Assembly: GCF_002374855.1 (NCBI RefSeq)
Contig: NZ_NWVC01000001.1
Location: 496,001 to 560,000, forward strand
DNA from: Sphingomonas adhaesiva
GTDB taxonomy: Bacteria > Pseudomonadota > Alphaproteobacteria > Sphingomonadales > Sphingomonadaceae
DNA length: 64,000 bases
Direction of reading: 5' to 3'
The first letter of the stretch is position 1; the number at the start of each line of letters is the position of its first letter. This document shows, in pieces, positions 55,731 through 64,000 of the stretch. The notes under the pieces are model-generated. The model had not been told where the DNA came from and did no database searches. It saw only the letters and a list, made by a program, of their open reading frames with translations. The position numbers and the translations under genes are program-made.

Positions 55731-56963
55731 ATGACCACCACCCTCGCCACCCGCACCGACTGGACCGCGATCGGCGCCGATCTGCTCCCCGATGTCGTCG
55801 CGCTGCGCCGCGCGATCCATGCCGAGCCTGAGGTCGGGCTGCACTGCCCGCTGACGACGCAGAAGGCGAAGGCGGCGCTCGCCGGGCTGCCGCTGGAGAT
55901 CCACGACAGCACCAGCACCACCGGCTTCGTCGCGATCCTGCGCGGCGGGCGCAGCGGCGCGGCGGGTTCGAACGGACGCACCGTGCTGCTGCGCGGCGAC
56001 ATGGACGCGCTGCCCATGACCGAGGAAACCGGGCTGCCGTTCGCCTCGATCATTCCCGGCGCGATGCACGCCTGCGGCCATGACGCGCATACCGCGATGC
56101 TGTTCGGCGCGGCCAAGGCGCTGTGCGCGCGGCGCGAGGAACTGGCGGGCACGATCGTCTTCATGTTCCAGCCGGGCGAGGAAGGCCATCACGGCGCGCG
56201 CCACATGATCGCCGACGGGCTGCTCGACATCGCACGGCCCGAAGCGGCGTTCGCGCTGCACATCTCCCCCAACGCCCCAGCCGGCGTGTTCGTCGGGCGA
56301 GAAGGCGCGCTGCTCGCCTCCACCGACACCGTGCTCGCGACGATCCGCGGCAAGGGCGGCCATGCCGCGATGCCGCACGAGGCGATCGACCCGATCCCGG
56401 TCGCCTGCGCGATCGTCACCGCGCTGCAACAGCATGTCGCCCGCCGCGTCCCCGTCGCCGACCCCGCGGTGCTGACGATCACGCAGATCCACGCCGGCTC
56501 CTCGCACAATATCATCCCGGGCGAGGTCAAGCTGATGGGCACGCTGCGCACGCTGTCCGAAACGACGCGAGAGGCGATGCGCGCCGCCTTCCACCAGATC
56601 GCGCAGGGGATTGCGGCCGCGCACGGCTGCACCGCGGACACGTCGATCGAGGAAGGCTATCCGGTCACGATGAACGATCCGCGCGCCACCGCGCTGATGC
56701 GCGATCTTGCCGGCACGATCAGCGGCGAGCGCGGCTGGTCCACGATGCCCGCCCCGATGATGGGCGGTGAGGATTTCAGCTACGTCCTGCGCGACGTGCC
56801 CGGCGCGATGGCCTTCATCGGCGTCGCCGCGGAGGGCAGCGACCCGCGCACCAACCCGCCGCTCCACAACACCCGCATGACCATCGACGAAGCGGTGATG
56901 GCCAAGGGCGTGGCCATGCACTGCGCGCTGGCGGAACGCTTCCTGGAACACGGCCTGGACTGA
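55731..56963 (+). CDS. M20-family amidohydrolase (hippurate hydrolase / ILR1-like)
   Basis: The 410-residue metalloenzyme has the family metal site: LLRGDMDALPMTEETG, HACGHDAHTAMLFGAA and PGEEGHHGARHMI. A dimerisation domain lies in the middle, and MMGGEDFSYVLRDVPG is near the end. It cleaves N-acyl amino acids or related amides; the exact substrate is unknown. There is no signal peptide. It follows the cyclophilin gene by 67 bases. Confidence 0.93.
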   Translation: MTTTLATRTDWTAIGADLLPDVVALRRAIHAEPEVGLHCPLTTQKAKAALAGLPLEIHDSTSTTGFVAILRGGRSGAAGSNGRTVLLRGDMDALPMTEETGLPFASIIPGAMHACGHDAHTAMLFGAAKALCARREELAGTIVFMFQPGEEGHHGARHMIADGLLDIARPEAAFALHISPNAPAGVFVGREGALLASTDTVLATIRGKGGHAAMPHEAIDPIPVACAIVTALQQHVARRVPVADPAVLTITQIHAGSSHNIIPGEVKLMGTLRTLSETTREAMRAAFHQIAQGIAAAHGCTADTSIEEGYPVTMNDPRATALMRDLAGTISGERGWSTMPAPMMGGEDFSYVLRDVPGAMAFIGVAAEGSDPRTNPPLHNTRMTIDEAVMAKGVAMHCALAERFLEHGLD

Positions 56964-56992
56964 ACGGCGCGGACGCTGCGCGACCCGCTTCC

Positions 56993-57233
56993 GTCATGCC
57001 GGACCTGTTCCGGCATCCACGTTTCCGCGAACGCACAAGCCCTTGCTCGTGCGGAAACATGGCCCAGGGTGCGCGCGAAACCTTTGAAAAGTCGGTGCTC
57101 CCGCCGCTCCCCTCCGTCACCCCGGACCCTTCGGCTTCGCTCAGGAGAGCCTTGTTCCGGGGTCCACTGTTCCGCGAAAGCAGATGCTTGCCAGTGTGCG
57201 GAAACATGGATGCCGGAACAAGTCCCGCATGAC
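56993..57233. repeat. REP-like units in the 396-base spacer before tRNA-Leu
   Basis: Bases 56964-57359 hold no gene. Within them, 56993-57018 and 57208-57233 are 26-base units of the family seen at 2161-2237, in opposite orientations. A smaller inverted repeat GTTTCCGC/GCGGAAAC lies at 57021-57028 and 57051-57058, the direct repeat GTGCGGAAACATGG recurs near 57050 and 57196, and ACCCCGGA/TCCGGGGT at 57119-57126 and 57156-57163. The block is a nested patch of dispersed palindromes. Confidence 0.75.
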
Positions 57234-57359
57234 GGCGTGGGTTTTGCAAAGGTCCTGCGAGAGCCGGCATCCATGGTGCCGCAAAAGCAACGACCGTGAG
57301 GCGCGCCGACCACTTCCAGCGATCGCCTGGGAACATCTAAACGCTACGGCGCGCTCTGC

Positions 57360-57443
57360 TGGTACGGGCGGTCGGACTCGAACCGACAAGGATTGCTCCG
57401 GCGGATTTTGAGTCCGCTGCGTCTACCATTCCGCCACGCCCGC
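57360..57443 (-). tRNA. tRNA-Leu (CAA anticodon), CCA encoded
   Basis: Read on the minus strand, GCGGGCG (5' end at 57443) pairs with CGCCCGT with one G-U pair. The anticodon loop CTCAAAA on stem GCGGA/TCCGC gives anticodon CAA, reading UUG. The T arm is GGTTCGAGTCC, and the CCA end is encoded at 57360-57362. The D arm and the variable arm are of leucine type. Confidence 0.95.
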
Positions 57444-57514
57444 GTGCGAAGGTCGCGCGGCTTTGGCACGGTTGCCCGCGCCGGTCCAGTGGTGTCGGTC
57501 GATCCGTCGGTTCT

Positions 57515-57823
57515 TCAGTCGCGAAGCGACGGGCCGGACAGGGCCACCGCATCGGTATCGATCGCACTGTCGAAGGCGACGCCCGCGCGGCCCTCGGTTT
57601 GCCAGACGATATGGCCAGCGACCCAGCCGACGCCCGGCACGTCGATCTCCACCGCGCTGCCGGGGGACAAGGGATCGGGCAGTTCCGCCATCAGGCCGCC
57701 GGCGGACAGGTTGCGCACGCGCACCATCGCCGAGCCGGCCACCCCCGCCACACGCAGCGCGACCGTCGCGGATATCGCACGCCGGCCGCCGGTCGGCTCA
57801 CCCTGGGGAATGTCGCTCACCAT
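57515..57823 (-). CDS. PilZ-domain protein
   Basis: The 102-residue protein is a single PilZ domain: GGRRAISATVALRV at the start, and RNLSAGGLMAEL, which holds the NxSxxG motif that binds c-di-GMP. The first motif is RRAIS rather than a clear RxxxR, so c-di-GMP binding is uncertain. There is no output domain, so it would act through protein contacts. It is the only c-di-GMP-type receptor in the window. Confidence 0.85.
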   Translation of the reverse strand: MVSDIPQGEPTGGRRAISATVALRVAGVAGSAMVRVRNLSAGGLMAELPDPLSPGSAVEIDVPGVGWVAGHIVWQTEGRAGVAFDSAIDTDAVALSGPSLRD

Positions 57824-57909
57824 CTGCGTCCGCGCCGCCCTGCCCTGTCGTTGGCTACGGCATGGCCGTACCGCCGCGAACGTAAAGCGAAGGTTACCGC
57901 CCCGCGCGA

Positions 57910-58377
57910 TCAGTCGTCGCGCGACACCTTTTCGTTACGCTCGTGCCGCTCCTGCGCCTCGACCGTCATCGTCGCGATCGGGCGCGCTTCCAGCCGGCCC
58001 AGGCTGATCGGCTCGCCGGTTACTTCGCAATAGCCGTACTCGCCCTCGTCGATGCGGCGCAGCGCGGCGTCAATCTTGGAGATCAGCTTGCGCTGGCGAT
58101 CGCGCGTGCGCAGTTCCAGCGACCAGTCGGTCTCACTCGACGCGCGATCGGTCAGATCGGATTCGCGCAACGAATCGACCTGCAACTGCGACAGCGTCCC
58201 CTGCGATTCGCGGCGGATCGCATCCTTCCATTCCAGCAACTTGCGACGGAAATAAGCCTGCTGGCGCGGGTTCATGAACGGCTCGTCCGCGCTGGGGCGA
58301 TAGCCGTCGTCGGCCACCACATCGGGCACCGCAATCTCGCCGGGTTCGTCCTTGATTCGATCCACTGCCGTCGCCAT
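57910..58377 (-). CDS. dksA: DksA-type RNA polymerase-binding protein without the full zinc finger
   Basis: The 155-residue protein has the DksA coiled coil with the tip DLTDRASSETDWSLELR and the C-terminal finger region YGYCEVTGEPISLGRLEARP. Only one of the four zinc cysteines (in GYCEV) remains, as in other alphaproteobacterial DksA proteins; the fold is thought to be kept without zinc. DksA strengthens ppGpp effects on rRNA and amino-acid promoters. Start ATG 58377 follows a consensus-like promoter at 58442-58470 by 65 bases. Confidence 0.93.
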   Translation of the reverse strand: MATAVDRIKDEPGEIAVPDVVADDGYRPSADEPFMNPRQQAYFRRKLLEWKDAIRRESQGTLSQLQVDSLRESDLTDRASSETDWSLELRTRDRQRKLISKIDAALRRIDEGEYGYCEVTGEPISLGRLEARPIATMTVEAQERHERNEKVSRDD

Positions 58378-58694
58378 CGATCTGCTCCCGCCCGCGCCCC
58401 GGGGATGTTCGTCCTCCCCTCGGCGCCCCCGCTTGGCCGCGCCTATAGAGAGCCGCGACGCCGGGGACAAGCGAGCAGCCCGACTGTCGCACGAAGCCGC
58501 TGTCGGGGCGCTGAACGGGGCCGGCTGGACGACATGCCCGTTTCGAAGAAAATGCCCCGCCATGGGACAGTCGCGGGGGCGCCCAAGGTAAACGCCCTTG
58601 CCCTTAAGGGATTATTCCGCGTTTGTCGGCATGACGAAATCTCTTTGCATCGACCCAGCGGCGGGCAGCGCGCCGTCAACGAAAGAAGAAACCT
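58378..58694. other. Intergenic region between dksA and the Ser-rich protein gene
   Basis: This 317-base spacer separates divergent genes. It contains the dksA promoter (58442-58470) and the palindrome CCCTTAAGGG at 58601-58610. No stretch looks like a gene on either strand, and no clear -10 is visible for the plus-strand gene. Confidence 0.6.
58442..58470 (-). promoter_or_regulatory. Promoter of dksA
   Basis: Read on the minus strand: TTGTCC (58465-58470), 17 bases, TATAGG (58442-58447). Box sequences and spacing are close to the housekeeping consensus. The expected start point near 58434 gives a leader of about 57 bases before the ATG at 58377. Confidence 0.6.
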
Positions 58695-59591
58695 ATGTCC
58701 GTGCGGATGGCCCTGGCGAAACTTTGTGCCTGCACATGCGGTGGGGCGCTGATCGGCGGCGGGGCGGTGCATGTGGCGGAAACCAAGGGGCGGACGGTCT
58801 TCGCCAAGAAGGCGACGACGCGCGTCGTGCGCCGCTCGGTCGCCGGCCCGGCGACGAAGCTGCGCCGCGTCGTGCGCGCCGGGGCGGCCTGCCCCCCCGC
58901 CACCGTGACGATCGCGACGCAGGCCGCACCGGTCCCGTTGCCCCCCGCCCCGGCCTATTCCGGTGGCGGCGGCTATAGCGATCCGGGCGGGTTCGGCGGC
59001 GGCGGTTTCGGCGGCGGCGGGTTCTTCGCCGGTGGCTTCTTCGGCGGTTCGGGTGGCGGCAGCAGCGGGAGCATCGTCGTGTCCTCGACGTCCAGCACCA
59101 GCGGGTCGTCCTCGACGTCCTCCGGCGCGGTCGCCAGTTCGACGTCGTCGGGCAACGTGTCCTCCACGGGCAACGTCTCGTCGTCGGGCATCATCTCGTC
59201 GTCGGGGAACGTTTCCTCCTCGGGTAACGTGTCCAGCTCGTCCTCTGGCAACGTGTCCAGCTCGACCTCGTCGTCCTCCTCGGGCAACGTATCCAGCTCC
59301 ACGTCGTCGTCGGGCAACGTGTCGTCCTCGACCTCGTCGTCCAGTTCGACCAGCGGATCGTCGTCGACCTCCTCCTCGACGTCCAGCTCGTCCTCGTCGT
59401 CCTCCTACGGCTCCAGTTCCAAGGGGTGGAGTTCCAGCCATGGCTGGCATCCGCATCCCAAGCCGCCCAGCAGCAGCGGGACGAGCAGCGGCGATCCCGC
59501 ACCCGTTCCGGCTCCGCCGATGATCCTGCTGTTCGGCGCGGCCGCCGCCGCACTGGTCGCGCGCCGCCGCCTGTCGGCGAAGGCTTCCTGA
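58695..59591 (+). CDS. Ser-rich secreted protein with PEP-CTERM-like C terminus
   Basis: The 298-residue protein has an N-terminal signal-like region (about 5-25), a Gly-rich part (90-125), and a serine/threonine tract (about 118-250) with seven GNV units, mostly within SSGNVSS (at 153, 159, 171, 177, 185, 197 and 207). It ends PAPPMILLFGAAAAALVARRR, a short hydrophobic helix with a basic tail, as in sorting signals of the PEP-CTERM type (with APAPP in place of PEP). Such proteins are exported and often linked to exopolysaccharide. ATG 58695 follows AAAGAAG. I do not know a function for it. Confidence 0.75.
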   Translation: MSVRMALAKLCACTCGGALIGGGAVHVAETKGRTVFAKKATTRVVRRSVAGPATKLRRVVRAGAACPPATVTIATQAAPVPLPPAPAYSGGGGYSDPGGFGGGGFGGGGFFAGGFFGGSGGGSSGSIVVSSTSSTSGSSSTSSGAVASSTSSGNVSSTGNVSSSGIISSSGNVSSSGNVSSSSSGNVSSSTSSSSSGNVSSSTSSSGNVSSSTSSSSSTSGSSSTSSSTSSSSSSSSYGSSSKGWSSSHGWHPHPKPPSSSGTSSGDPAPVPAPPMILLFGAAAAALVARRRLSAKAS

Positions 59592-59617
59592 TCGCCCACC
59601 CTCGATAGGTCGGGCAG

Positions 59618-59655
59618 AAGGGCCGGCGCTTCCCAGCGAAACGCCGGCCCTTTTT
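59618..59655 (+). terminator. Rho-independent terminator after the Ser-rich gene
   Basis: AAGGGCCGGCG (59618-59628) pairs with CGCCGGCCCTT (59642-59652), 11 bp, with a 13-base loop, followed by TTTTT overlapping the stem end. It is the most canonical terminator in the window and stops the plus-strand message before the convergent host-attachment gene. Confidence 0.85.
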
Positions 59656-59662
59656 CCTTGCG

Positions 59663-60094
59663 TCAGGCCGACAGCAGGGCCTTCTCGATGTCCGGGATCG
59701 GGTGCCCGGTCAGGTCTTTGGCCAGTTCGCCGGCCAGGCGGTCGCTGACCTCCTTGTGATAATGTTTGCGCAGCTCGCCCAGCGTTCGCGGCGCGGCGAC
59801 GATGATGAGCGATTCGAACTCGTTCGCCAGCGCCCGCCGCTTCAACAGGTCGGCGGCGTCGGCGGCGAAGCGATCTTCCTCCTGCTGGTGGAAATCGGTT
59901 TCGCCCATCGTGCCGGACACCGTGGATGATGCCGCACCCGCGGCGTCGGTTTTCTGCTCGCGATCGGCGGGGTTCACGCGTTCCTCGGCATGTTCGACCT
60001 GCAGATTCGGATAGGCCTCGTCGCCTTCGTTGCGCAGGAACAGCAACTTGCGGCCATCGACCACCAGCACGACCGATTGATGGGGGACTTGCAT
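59663..60094 (-). CDS. Host-attachment-family protein
   Basis: The 143-residue protein has the domain of the rhizobial host-attachment family (about 5-140): VPHQSVVLVVDGRKLLFLRN, then an acidic middle, EEDRFAADAADLLKRR, and ESLIIVAAPRTLGELRKHY. There is no signal peptide. The name comes from an early study of attachment mutants; the molecular role is unknown, and the fold resembles release-factor-like domains. ATG 60094 has AAGGAGAAAG upstream. The frame continues far upstream, but without a start of that quality. Confidence 0.82.
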   Translation of the reverse strand: MQVPHQSVVLVVDGRKLLFLRNEGDEAYPNLQVEHAEERVNPADREQKTDAAGAASSTVSGTMGETDFHQQEEDRFAADAADLLKRRALANEFESLIIVAAPRTLGELRKHYHKEVSDRLAGELAKDLTGHPIPDIEKALLSA

Positions 60095-60153
60095 GGCGCT
60101 TTCTCCTTGTTGTTCTTGTCTGTGCCGGAAGAACGCCGCCGCCGCGGGCCGGG

Positions 60154-60182
60154 TTGCCTCGCCCCCGTGACGCCGCCATAGC
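60154..60182 (+). promoter_or_regulatory. Candidate promoter of serS
   Basis: TTGCCT (60154-60159), 17 bases, CATAGC (60177-60182). The start would fall near 60189, two bases before the serS ATG at 60191. The -10 is weak. Confidence 0.3.
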
Positions 60183-60190
60183 GCGTGGCC

Positions 60191-61468
60191 ATGCATGACA
60201 TCCGCCTGATCCGTGACGATCCCGCCGCTTTCGATGCCGCCATGGCGCGGCGCGGCGCCCCGGCCGTGGCCGATACGCTCGTCGCGCTCGACCGCCGCCG
60301 CCGCGAGGTGACGACCGAGGCGCAGACCGCGCAGGCGCGCCGCAATGAAGCGTCGAAGGCGATCGGCGCGGCCAAGGCGCAGAAGGACGAGGCGACCGCC
60401 GCCGCGCTGATGGCCGAGGTGGCGACGCTGAAGCAACGCCTGCCCGAACTGGAGGCGGAGGAGGCGCGGCTGGGCGCCGATCTCGACGCGCAGCTTGCCG
60501 CGCTGCCGAACGTCCCCGCCGCCGACGTACCCGATGGCGCGGACGAGGACGACAATCTGTTGGTCCACGAACGCGGCACCCGGCCCGATTTCGCCTTTAC
60601 CCCCCGCGAGCATGACGCGATCGGCCCCGCGCTGGGCCTCGATTTCGAAACCGGCGTGGCGATCGCCGGCGCGCGCTTCACGCTGGTGCGCGGCCACGCC
60701 GCACGGCTCCAGCGCGCGCTGGGCCAGTTCATGCTCGATCGCCTGACGCGCGAACATGGCTATGAGGAAGTCGCCCCGCCGCTGCTGGTCCGTGACGAGG
60801 CGGTGTTCGGCACCGGGCAGCTGCCCAAGTTCGCCGAGGACCTGTTCCGCACCACCGATGGCCGCTGGCTGATCCCCACCGCGGAAGTATCGCTGACCAA
60901 TATCGTGCGCGAACAGATCCTGTCGCATGACGTCCTGCCGCTGCGCTTCGCCGCGCTGACGCCGTGCTTCCGCTCGGAAGCCGGCGCGGCGGGCCGCGAC
61001 ACGCGCGGCTACATCCGCCAGCACCAGTTCGAAAAGGTCGAGATGGTGTCGATCGTCCCGCCCGAGGCGAGCGAGGAGGAGCATGAGCGGATGACCGCCT
61101 GTGCGGAGGGCGTGCTGGACGCGCTGGGCCTTGCCTATCGCCGCATGAAATTGTGCACCGGCGACATGGGCTTCACCGCCGCGCGCACCTACGATCTGGA
61201 GGTGTGGCTCCCCGGGCAGGCGCGCTATCGCGAGATTTCCAGCTGCTCGACCTGCACCGATTTCCAGGCGCGCCGCATGAACGCCCGCTACCGGCCGGAG
61301 GGGGAGAAGGCGACGCGCTTCGTCCATACCCTCAACGGCTCCGGGCTGGCGGTCGGGCGCACGCTGGTCGCGGTGCTGGAAAACTATCAGCAGGCCGAGG
61401 GTTCGGTCGCGGTGCCCGATGTGCTGCAACCCTATCTGGGCGGCCTGAACCGGCTGGAGCCGCGCTGA
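60191..61468 (+). CDS. serS: Seryl-tRNA synthetase
   Basis: The 425-residue class II enzyme has an N-terminal coiled coil (about 30-105), the TAEVSLTN serine-binding motif, motif 2 [15 protein letters not shown] and motif 3 [18 protein letters not shown]. It charges tRNA-Ser, including the UGA tRNA in this window, and tRNA-Sec if present. I choose ATG 60191; a GTG at 60185 is in frame. The stop overlaps surE by one base. Confidence 0.96.
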   Translation: MHDIRLIRDDPAAFDAAMARRGAPAVADTLVALDRRRREVTTEAQTAQARRNEASKAIGAAKAQKDEATAAALMAEVATLKQRLPELEAEEARLGADLDAQLAALPNVPAADVPDGADEDDNLLVHERGTRPDFAFTPREHDAIGPALGLDFETGVAIAGARFTLVRGHAARLQRALGQFMLDRLTREHGYEEVAPPLLVRDEAVFGTGQLPKFAEDLFRTTDGRWLIPTAEVSLTNIVREQILSHDVLPLRFAALTPCFRSEAGAAGRDTRGYIRQHQFEKVEMVSIVPPEASEEEHERMTACAEGVLDALGLAYRRMKLCTGDMGFTAARTYDLEVWLPGQARYREISSCSTCTDFQARRMNARYRPEGEKATRFVHTLNGSGLAVGRTLVAVLENYQQAEGSVAVPDVLQPYLGGLNRLEPR

Positions 61469-62238
61469 TGCGAATCCTGCTGGCAAACGACGACGGCTAT
61501 CACGCGCCCGGCCTTGCGGTGCTGGAGAAGATCGCGCGGCAATTGTCCGACGACGTGTGGATCGTCGCCCCCGCCGAGGAACAGTCCGGCACCGGCCGCT
61601 CGCTGACGCTCGGCCGTCCGCTGCGCGTTCACCGCTTCGCCGAAAAGCGCTTCGCGGTGACCGGCACGCCCACCGACGCGGTGATGTTCGCGCTGGCGCA
61701 GATCATGCGCGACACGCCCCCCGACCTGATCCTGTCGGGTGTCAACCGAGGCGCCAACCTGGGCGAGGACGTGATGTATTCCGGCACCGCCTCGGCGGCG
61801 ATGGAGGGCGCGCTGGCGGGTATCCGCTCGGTCGCGCTCAGCCAGGTCTATGGCGCGGTGGAGCCGGGCGACGACGTGTCGTTCGCCGTCGCGGAGGAAT
61901 GGGGCGCGCGCGTCCTGCGCCCGCTGATCGACGCCGAATGGGCACCACGCTCGATGGTCAACATCAACTTCCCCGTGGGTGATCCGGCCGACGTGAAGGG
62001 CGTGCGCGTCGTGCCGCAGGGGCTGCGCGACTATGGCCGCGTGCGCTTCGACGCGCGCAAGGATCCGCGCGGCTTCGACTATTTCTGGCTGGCGCTCGCC
62101 GGGGTCGCCACGCCCGCCGCGCGCGACACCGATCTGACCACCGTTTCTGACGGATGGGTAACCGTGACCCCGCTGCATCTGGACCTGACGCTGCATTCAT
62201 CGTTAACGTCGTTGAGGGACGTGTACGCACGGTCGTAG
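61468..62238 (+). CDS. surE: 5'-nucleotidase SurE
   Basis: The 256-residue metal-dependent phosphatase has the motifs LLANDDGYHAPGL (metal Asp pair), GTPTDAV, and SGVNRGANLGEDVMYSGT. It dephosphorylates nucleoside 5'- and 3'-monophosphates and is linked to stationary-phase survival. It overlaps serS by one base, and a NlpD-like gene follows after 12 bases. The pcm gene that often lies between surE and nlpD is missing here. Confidence 0.95.
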   Translation: MRILLANDDGYHAPGLAVLEKIARQLSDDVWIVAPAEEQSGTGRSLTLGRPLRVHRFAEKRFAVTGTPTDAVMFALAQIMRDTPPDLILSGVNRGANLGEDVMYSGTASAAMEGALAGIRSVALSQVYGAVEPGDDVSFAVAEEWGARVLRPLIDAEWAPRSMVNINFPVGDPADVKGVRVVPQGLRDYGRVRFDARKDPRGFDYFWLALAGVATPAARDTDLTTVSDGWVTVTPLHLDLTLHSSLTSLRDVYARS

Positions 62239-62250
62239 CGGGGGCGACGA

Positions 62251-63372
62251 ATGACAAGGTGGAGGACGCCGGGGCGGTTGCTGCCCGGCGGTCTGGCGGC
62301 TGTGCTGACGGGATGCATCCCGCCGGGCGTGCCGGATGGCGGAACCGTCCGCTACCCCGCCCCGACCGCCACCTATCCCGCTGCCGCGCGCCCGCGCACA
62401 ACGTCTCAGGCCATGGCCGCCCCCGTGACCCAGCTTCCGGCGCCGCGCCCGGCATGGGAAGCGCGTCCGGTCACCCCCGACGCGGCGATCGTCACCGCCC
62501 AGACCTACACCGTGCGCAGCGGCGATACGCTGGCGGCGATCGCCGATCGCACCGGCGCCTCGGCCGACGCGATCGCGCGCGCCAACGCGCTGCTGCCGCC
62601 CTATGTCGTCGTCGCCGGACAGACGCTGTCGATCCCGGGCGGGCGCTATCACCGCGTCCATCCCGGCGAAACCGGGATCGCGATCGCGCGCGCCTATGGC
62701 GTGCCCTGGTCGCAGGTGGTCGCCGCGAACGATCTGGTCGAACCGTTCATCCTTCGCGCCGGTCAGCGCATCCTGATCCCCGGCGTGCCCGACCGGACGA
62801 GCAGCGCCGCCGAACGCGCCGCCGCCTTCCGCCTCGACGTCGATTCGATCCTGACCGGCGGCGAACCCGCGGTCGCGGCGAACCAGCCAGCCGTCACTCC
62901 GACGCCCGCTCCGCGCCCGACGCCGGGCGCGCCCAAGCCGCCGCCGCGCGCGTTGCCCGCCACCACCCCGGTGATCGCGCCCGCCGCCGCGCCCGGGCGC
63001 TTCATCTGGCCGGTGTCGGGCCAGGTCGTCCGTCGCTTCGGCGCGGGCGCCAGCGGGGAACGCAGCGACGGCATCAAGATCGCCGTCCCGCTCAACACCC
63101 CCGTCAAGTCGATCGCCGACGGCACCGTCGCCTATGCCGGCGACGGGATCGCCGCACTGGGCGGGCTGGTCATCATCCGCCACGGCGGCGGCTGGACCTC
63201 GGTCTATGGCCACGCCGCCAAGCTCCTGGTGCGGCGCGGCGATCCGGTCACCCGCGGCCAGACGATCGCGCTCAGCGGCGCGACCGGCTATGCCGACCGG
63301 CCGGAGCTGCATTTCGAGCTGCGGCGCGGGCGCACCCCCGTCGATCCCACCGCGCAATTGCCGCGACGCTGA
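62251..63372 (+). CDS. NlpD-like LysM/LytM lipoprotein
   Basis: The 373-residue lipoprotein (lipobox LTGC, Cys22) has two LysM domains: the first begins [16 protein letters not shown] (about 87-130), the second [18 protein letters not shown] Pro-rich linker follows, then a LytM domain (about 250-373) that has SDGIKIAVP where active M23 enzymes have HxGxD, and LHFELR at the end. Two of the zinc ligands are lost, as in E. coli NlpD and EnvC, which activate amidases instead of cutting glycan. It probably recruits an amidase at the septum. Confidence 0.9.
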   Translation: MTRWRTPGRLLPGGLAAVLTGCIPPGVPDGGTVRYPAPTATYPAAARPRTTSQAMAAPVTQLPAPRPAWEARPVTPDAAIVTAQTYTVRSGDTLAAIADRTGASADAIARANALLPPYVVVAGQTLSIPGGRYHRVHPGETGIAIARAYGVPWSQVVAANDLVEPFILRAGQRILIPGVPDRTSSAAERAAAFRLDVDSILTGGEPAVAANQPAVTPTPAPRPTPGAPKPPPRALPATTPVIAPAAAPGRFIWPVSGQVVRRFGAGASGERSDGIKIAVPLNTPVKSIADGTVAYAGDGIAALGGLVIIRHGGGWTSVYGHAAKLLVRRGDPVTRGQTIALSGATGYADRPELHFELRRGRTPVDPTAQLPRR

Positions 63373-63397
63373 CGCGCGTGTAACGCCCCGTCCCGTC

Positions 63398-64000
63398 ATG
63401 AGCGAATTTTCGTCCGATCTCCTCCGCCTCCTGTCGGAACGCGGCTACATCCACCAGACGACCGATGCGGCCGCGCTCGATGCGCTGGCCGCCAAACAGG
63501 TGGTGCCCGGCTATATCGGCTTCGATCCGACCGCGCCGTCGCTCCACGTCGGCAGCCTGGTGCAGATCATGCTGCTGCGCCGCCTGCAACAGGCGGGACA
63601 CAAGCCGTACGTGCTGATGGGCGGCGGCACCGGCAAGATCGGCGACCCCAGCTTCAAGGACGAGGCGCGCAAGCTGTCGTCCGACGACGTGATCGCCGCC
63701 AACATCGCCGGCATCCAGCGCATTTTCGACCGGTTCCTGACCTTCGGCGATGGCCCCACCGATGCGGTGATGGTCAACAACGCCGACTGGCTCGACAAGC
63801 TGGAATACATCCCCTTCCTGCGCGAGGTCGGGCAGCATTTCAGCGTCAACCGCATGCTGTCGTTCGATTCGGTGAAGCTGCGGCTGGACCGCGAACAGTC
63901 GCTCAGCTTCCTCGAATTCAATTACATGATCCTGCAGGGCTACGACTTCCGCGAACTGGCGCGGCGCCACGGCGTGCGCGTCCAGATGGGCGGCAGCGAC
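63398..64000 (+). CDS. tyrS: Tyrosyl-tRNA synthetase, N-terminal part (3' end outside the window)
   Basis: The frame is open from ATG 63398 to the window edge, giving 201 residues of an enzyme usually near 410-420. The class I HIGH site is in [13 protein letters not shown], and [15 protein letters not shown] and the tyrosine-binding [13 protein letters not shown] follow. The KMSKS motif lies beyond the window. The gene is 25 bases after the NlpD-like gene. Its identity as TyrRS rather than another class I enzyme is clear from these motifs. Confidence 0.95.
   Translation, partial: MSEFSSDLLRLLSERGYIHQTTDAAALDALAAKQVVPGYIGFDPTAPSLHVGSLVQIMLLRRLQQAGHKPYVLMGGGTGKIGDPSFKDEARKLSSDDVIAANIAGIQRIFDRFLTFGDGPTDAVMVNNADWLDKLEYIPFLREVGQHFSVNRMLSFDSVKLRLDREQSLSFLEFNYMILQGYDFRELARRHGVRVQMGGSD

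Noticed and set aside
57340..57470. Short frames crossing the tRNA-Leu gene
   Set aside because: They run through a well-formed tRNA with encoded CCA, which explains the sequence fully.
58973..59317. Minus-strand frame with DELDTLPEED-type repeats
   Set aside because: It is the complement of the serine repeat tract in the plus-strand secreted protein gene, which has a signal, sorting tail and terminator. No ribosome site supports the antisense frame.

Overview
The window looks like chromosomal DNA of a sphingomonad (Alphaproteobacteria, Sphingomonadales, Sphingomonas-like). It is very GC-rich and densely coded, with many stop/start overlaps of four bases or fewer. Lineage markers are the order dusB(nifR3)-ntrB-ntrC-ntrY-ntrX-hfq-hflX-mazG, a fused IspDF, a DksA without a complete zinc finger, a host-attachment-family protein, and an EthA-like monooxygenase. 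I see no phage, plasmid, insertion sequence or CRISPR array, so this is a core-genome segment with a few accessory points.

Layout. 1-2.1 kb: end of ppk and the exopolyphosphatase gene. 2.3-9.8 kb: I78 inhibitor and RNase D on minus; aspS on plus; beta-carbonic anhydrase on minus; lipA and a COQ10/RatA-like gene on plus; a chemoreceptor on minus. 9.9-12.0 kb, minus: ispDF, a secreted hypothetical protein, a CinA C-terminal-domain protein. 12.1-21.2 kb, plus: the dusB-ntrBCYX cluster (tRNA modification and nitrogen two-component systems), a gene encoding two Hfq domains in one chain, and hflX. 21.2-30.2 kb, minus: mazG, then a tight run transcribed as mltB-rlpA-dacC-tmk-holB-metG-tatD-MBL hydrolase-54-aa membrane protein, joining peptidoglycan remodelling with replication and translation genes.

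30.3-37.1 kb: tRNA-Ser, DUF1178, glutaredoxin, comF, a methyltransferase, then a signalling cluster (EAL protein, a large histidine kinase with a degenerate receiver, a stand-alone receiver) and a 17-codon micro-ORF. 37.2-47.3 kb: EthA-like Baeyer-Villiger monooxygenase, tamA-tamB, and an acyl-CoA dehydrogenase/crotonase pair. 47.4-53.5 kb: a complete RND efflux operon (adaptor, pump, outer-membrane channel). 53.6-57.0 kb: GNAT acetyltransferase, phasin, a secreted hypothetical protein, cyclophilin, M20 amidohydrolase. 57.0-64.0 kb: a repeat-rich spacer, tRNA-Leu, PilZ protein, dksA, a Ser-rich secreted protein with a sorting-type C terminus, host-attachment protein, serS, surE, a NlpD-like LysM/LytM lipoprotein and the start of tyrS.

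Most unusual points: the double-domain Hfq; a hybrid kinase whose own receiver has decayed beside an intact separate receiver; an NtrX without the sigma54-contact loop; a crotonase without either catalytic glutamate; low-complexity inserts in all three parts of the efflux pump; near-symmetrical hairpins at convergent gene ends; and several genes whose promoter and start codon suggest leaderless mRNAs. All calls come from reading the sequence; no database or structure search was run.
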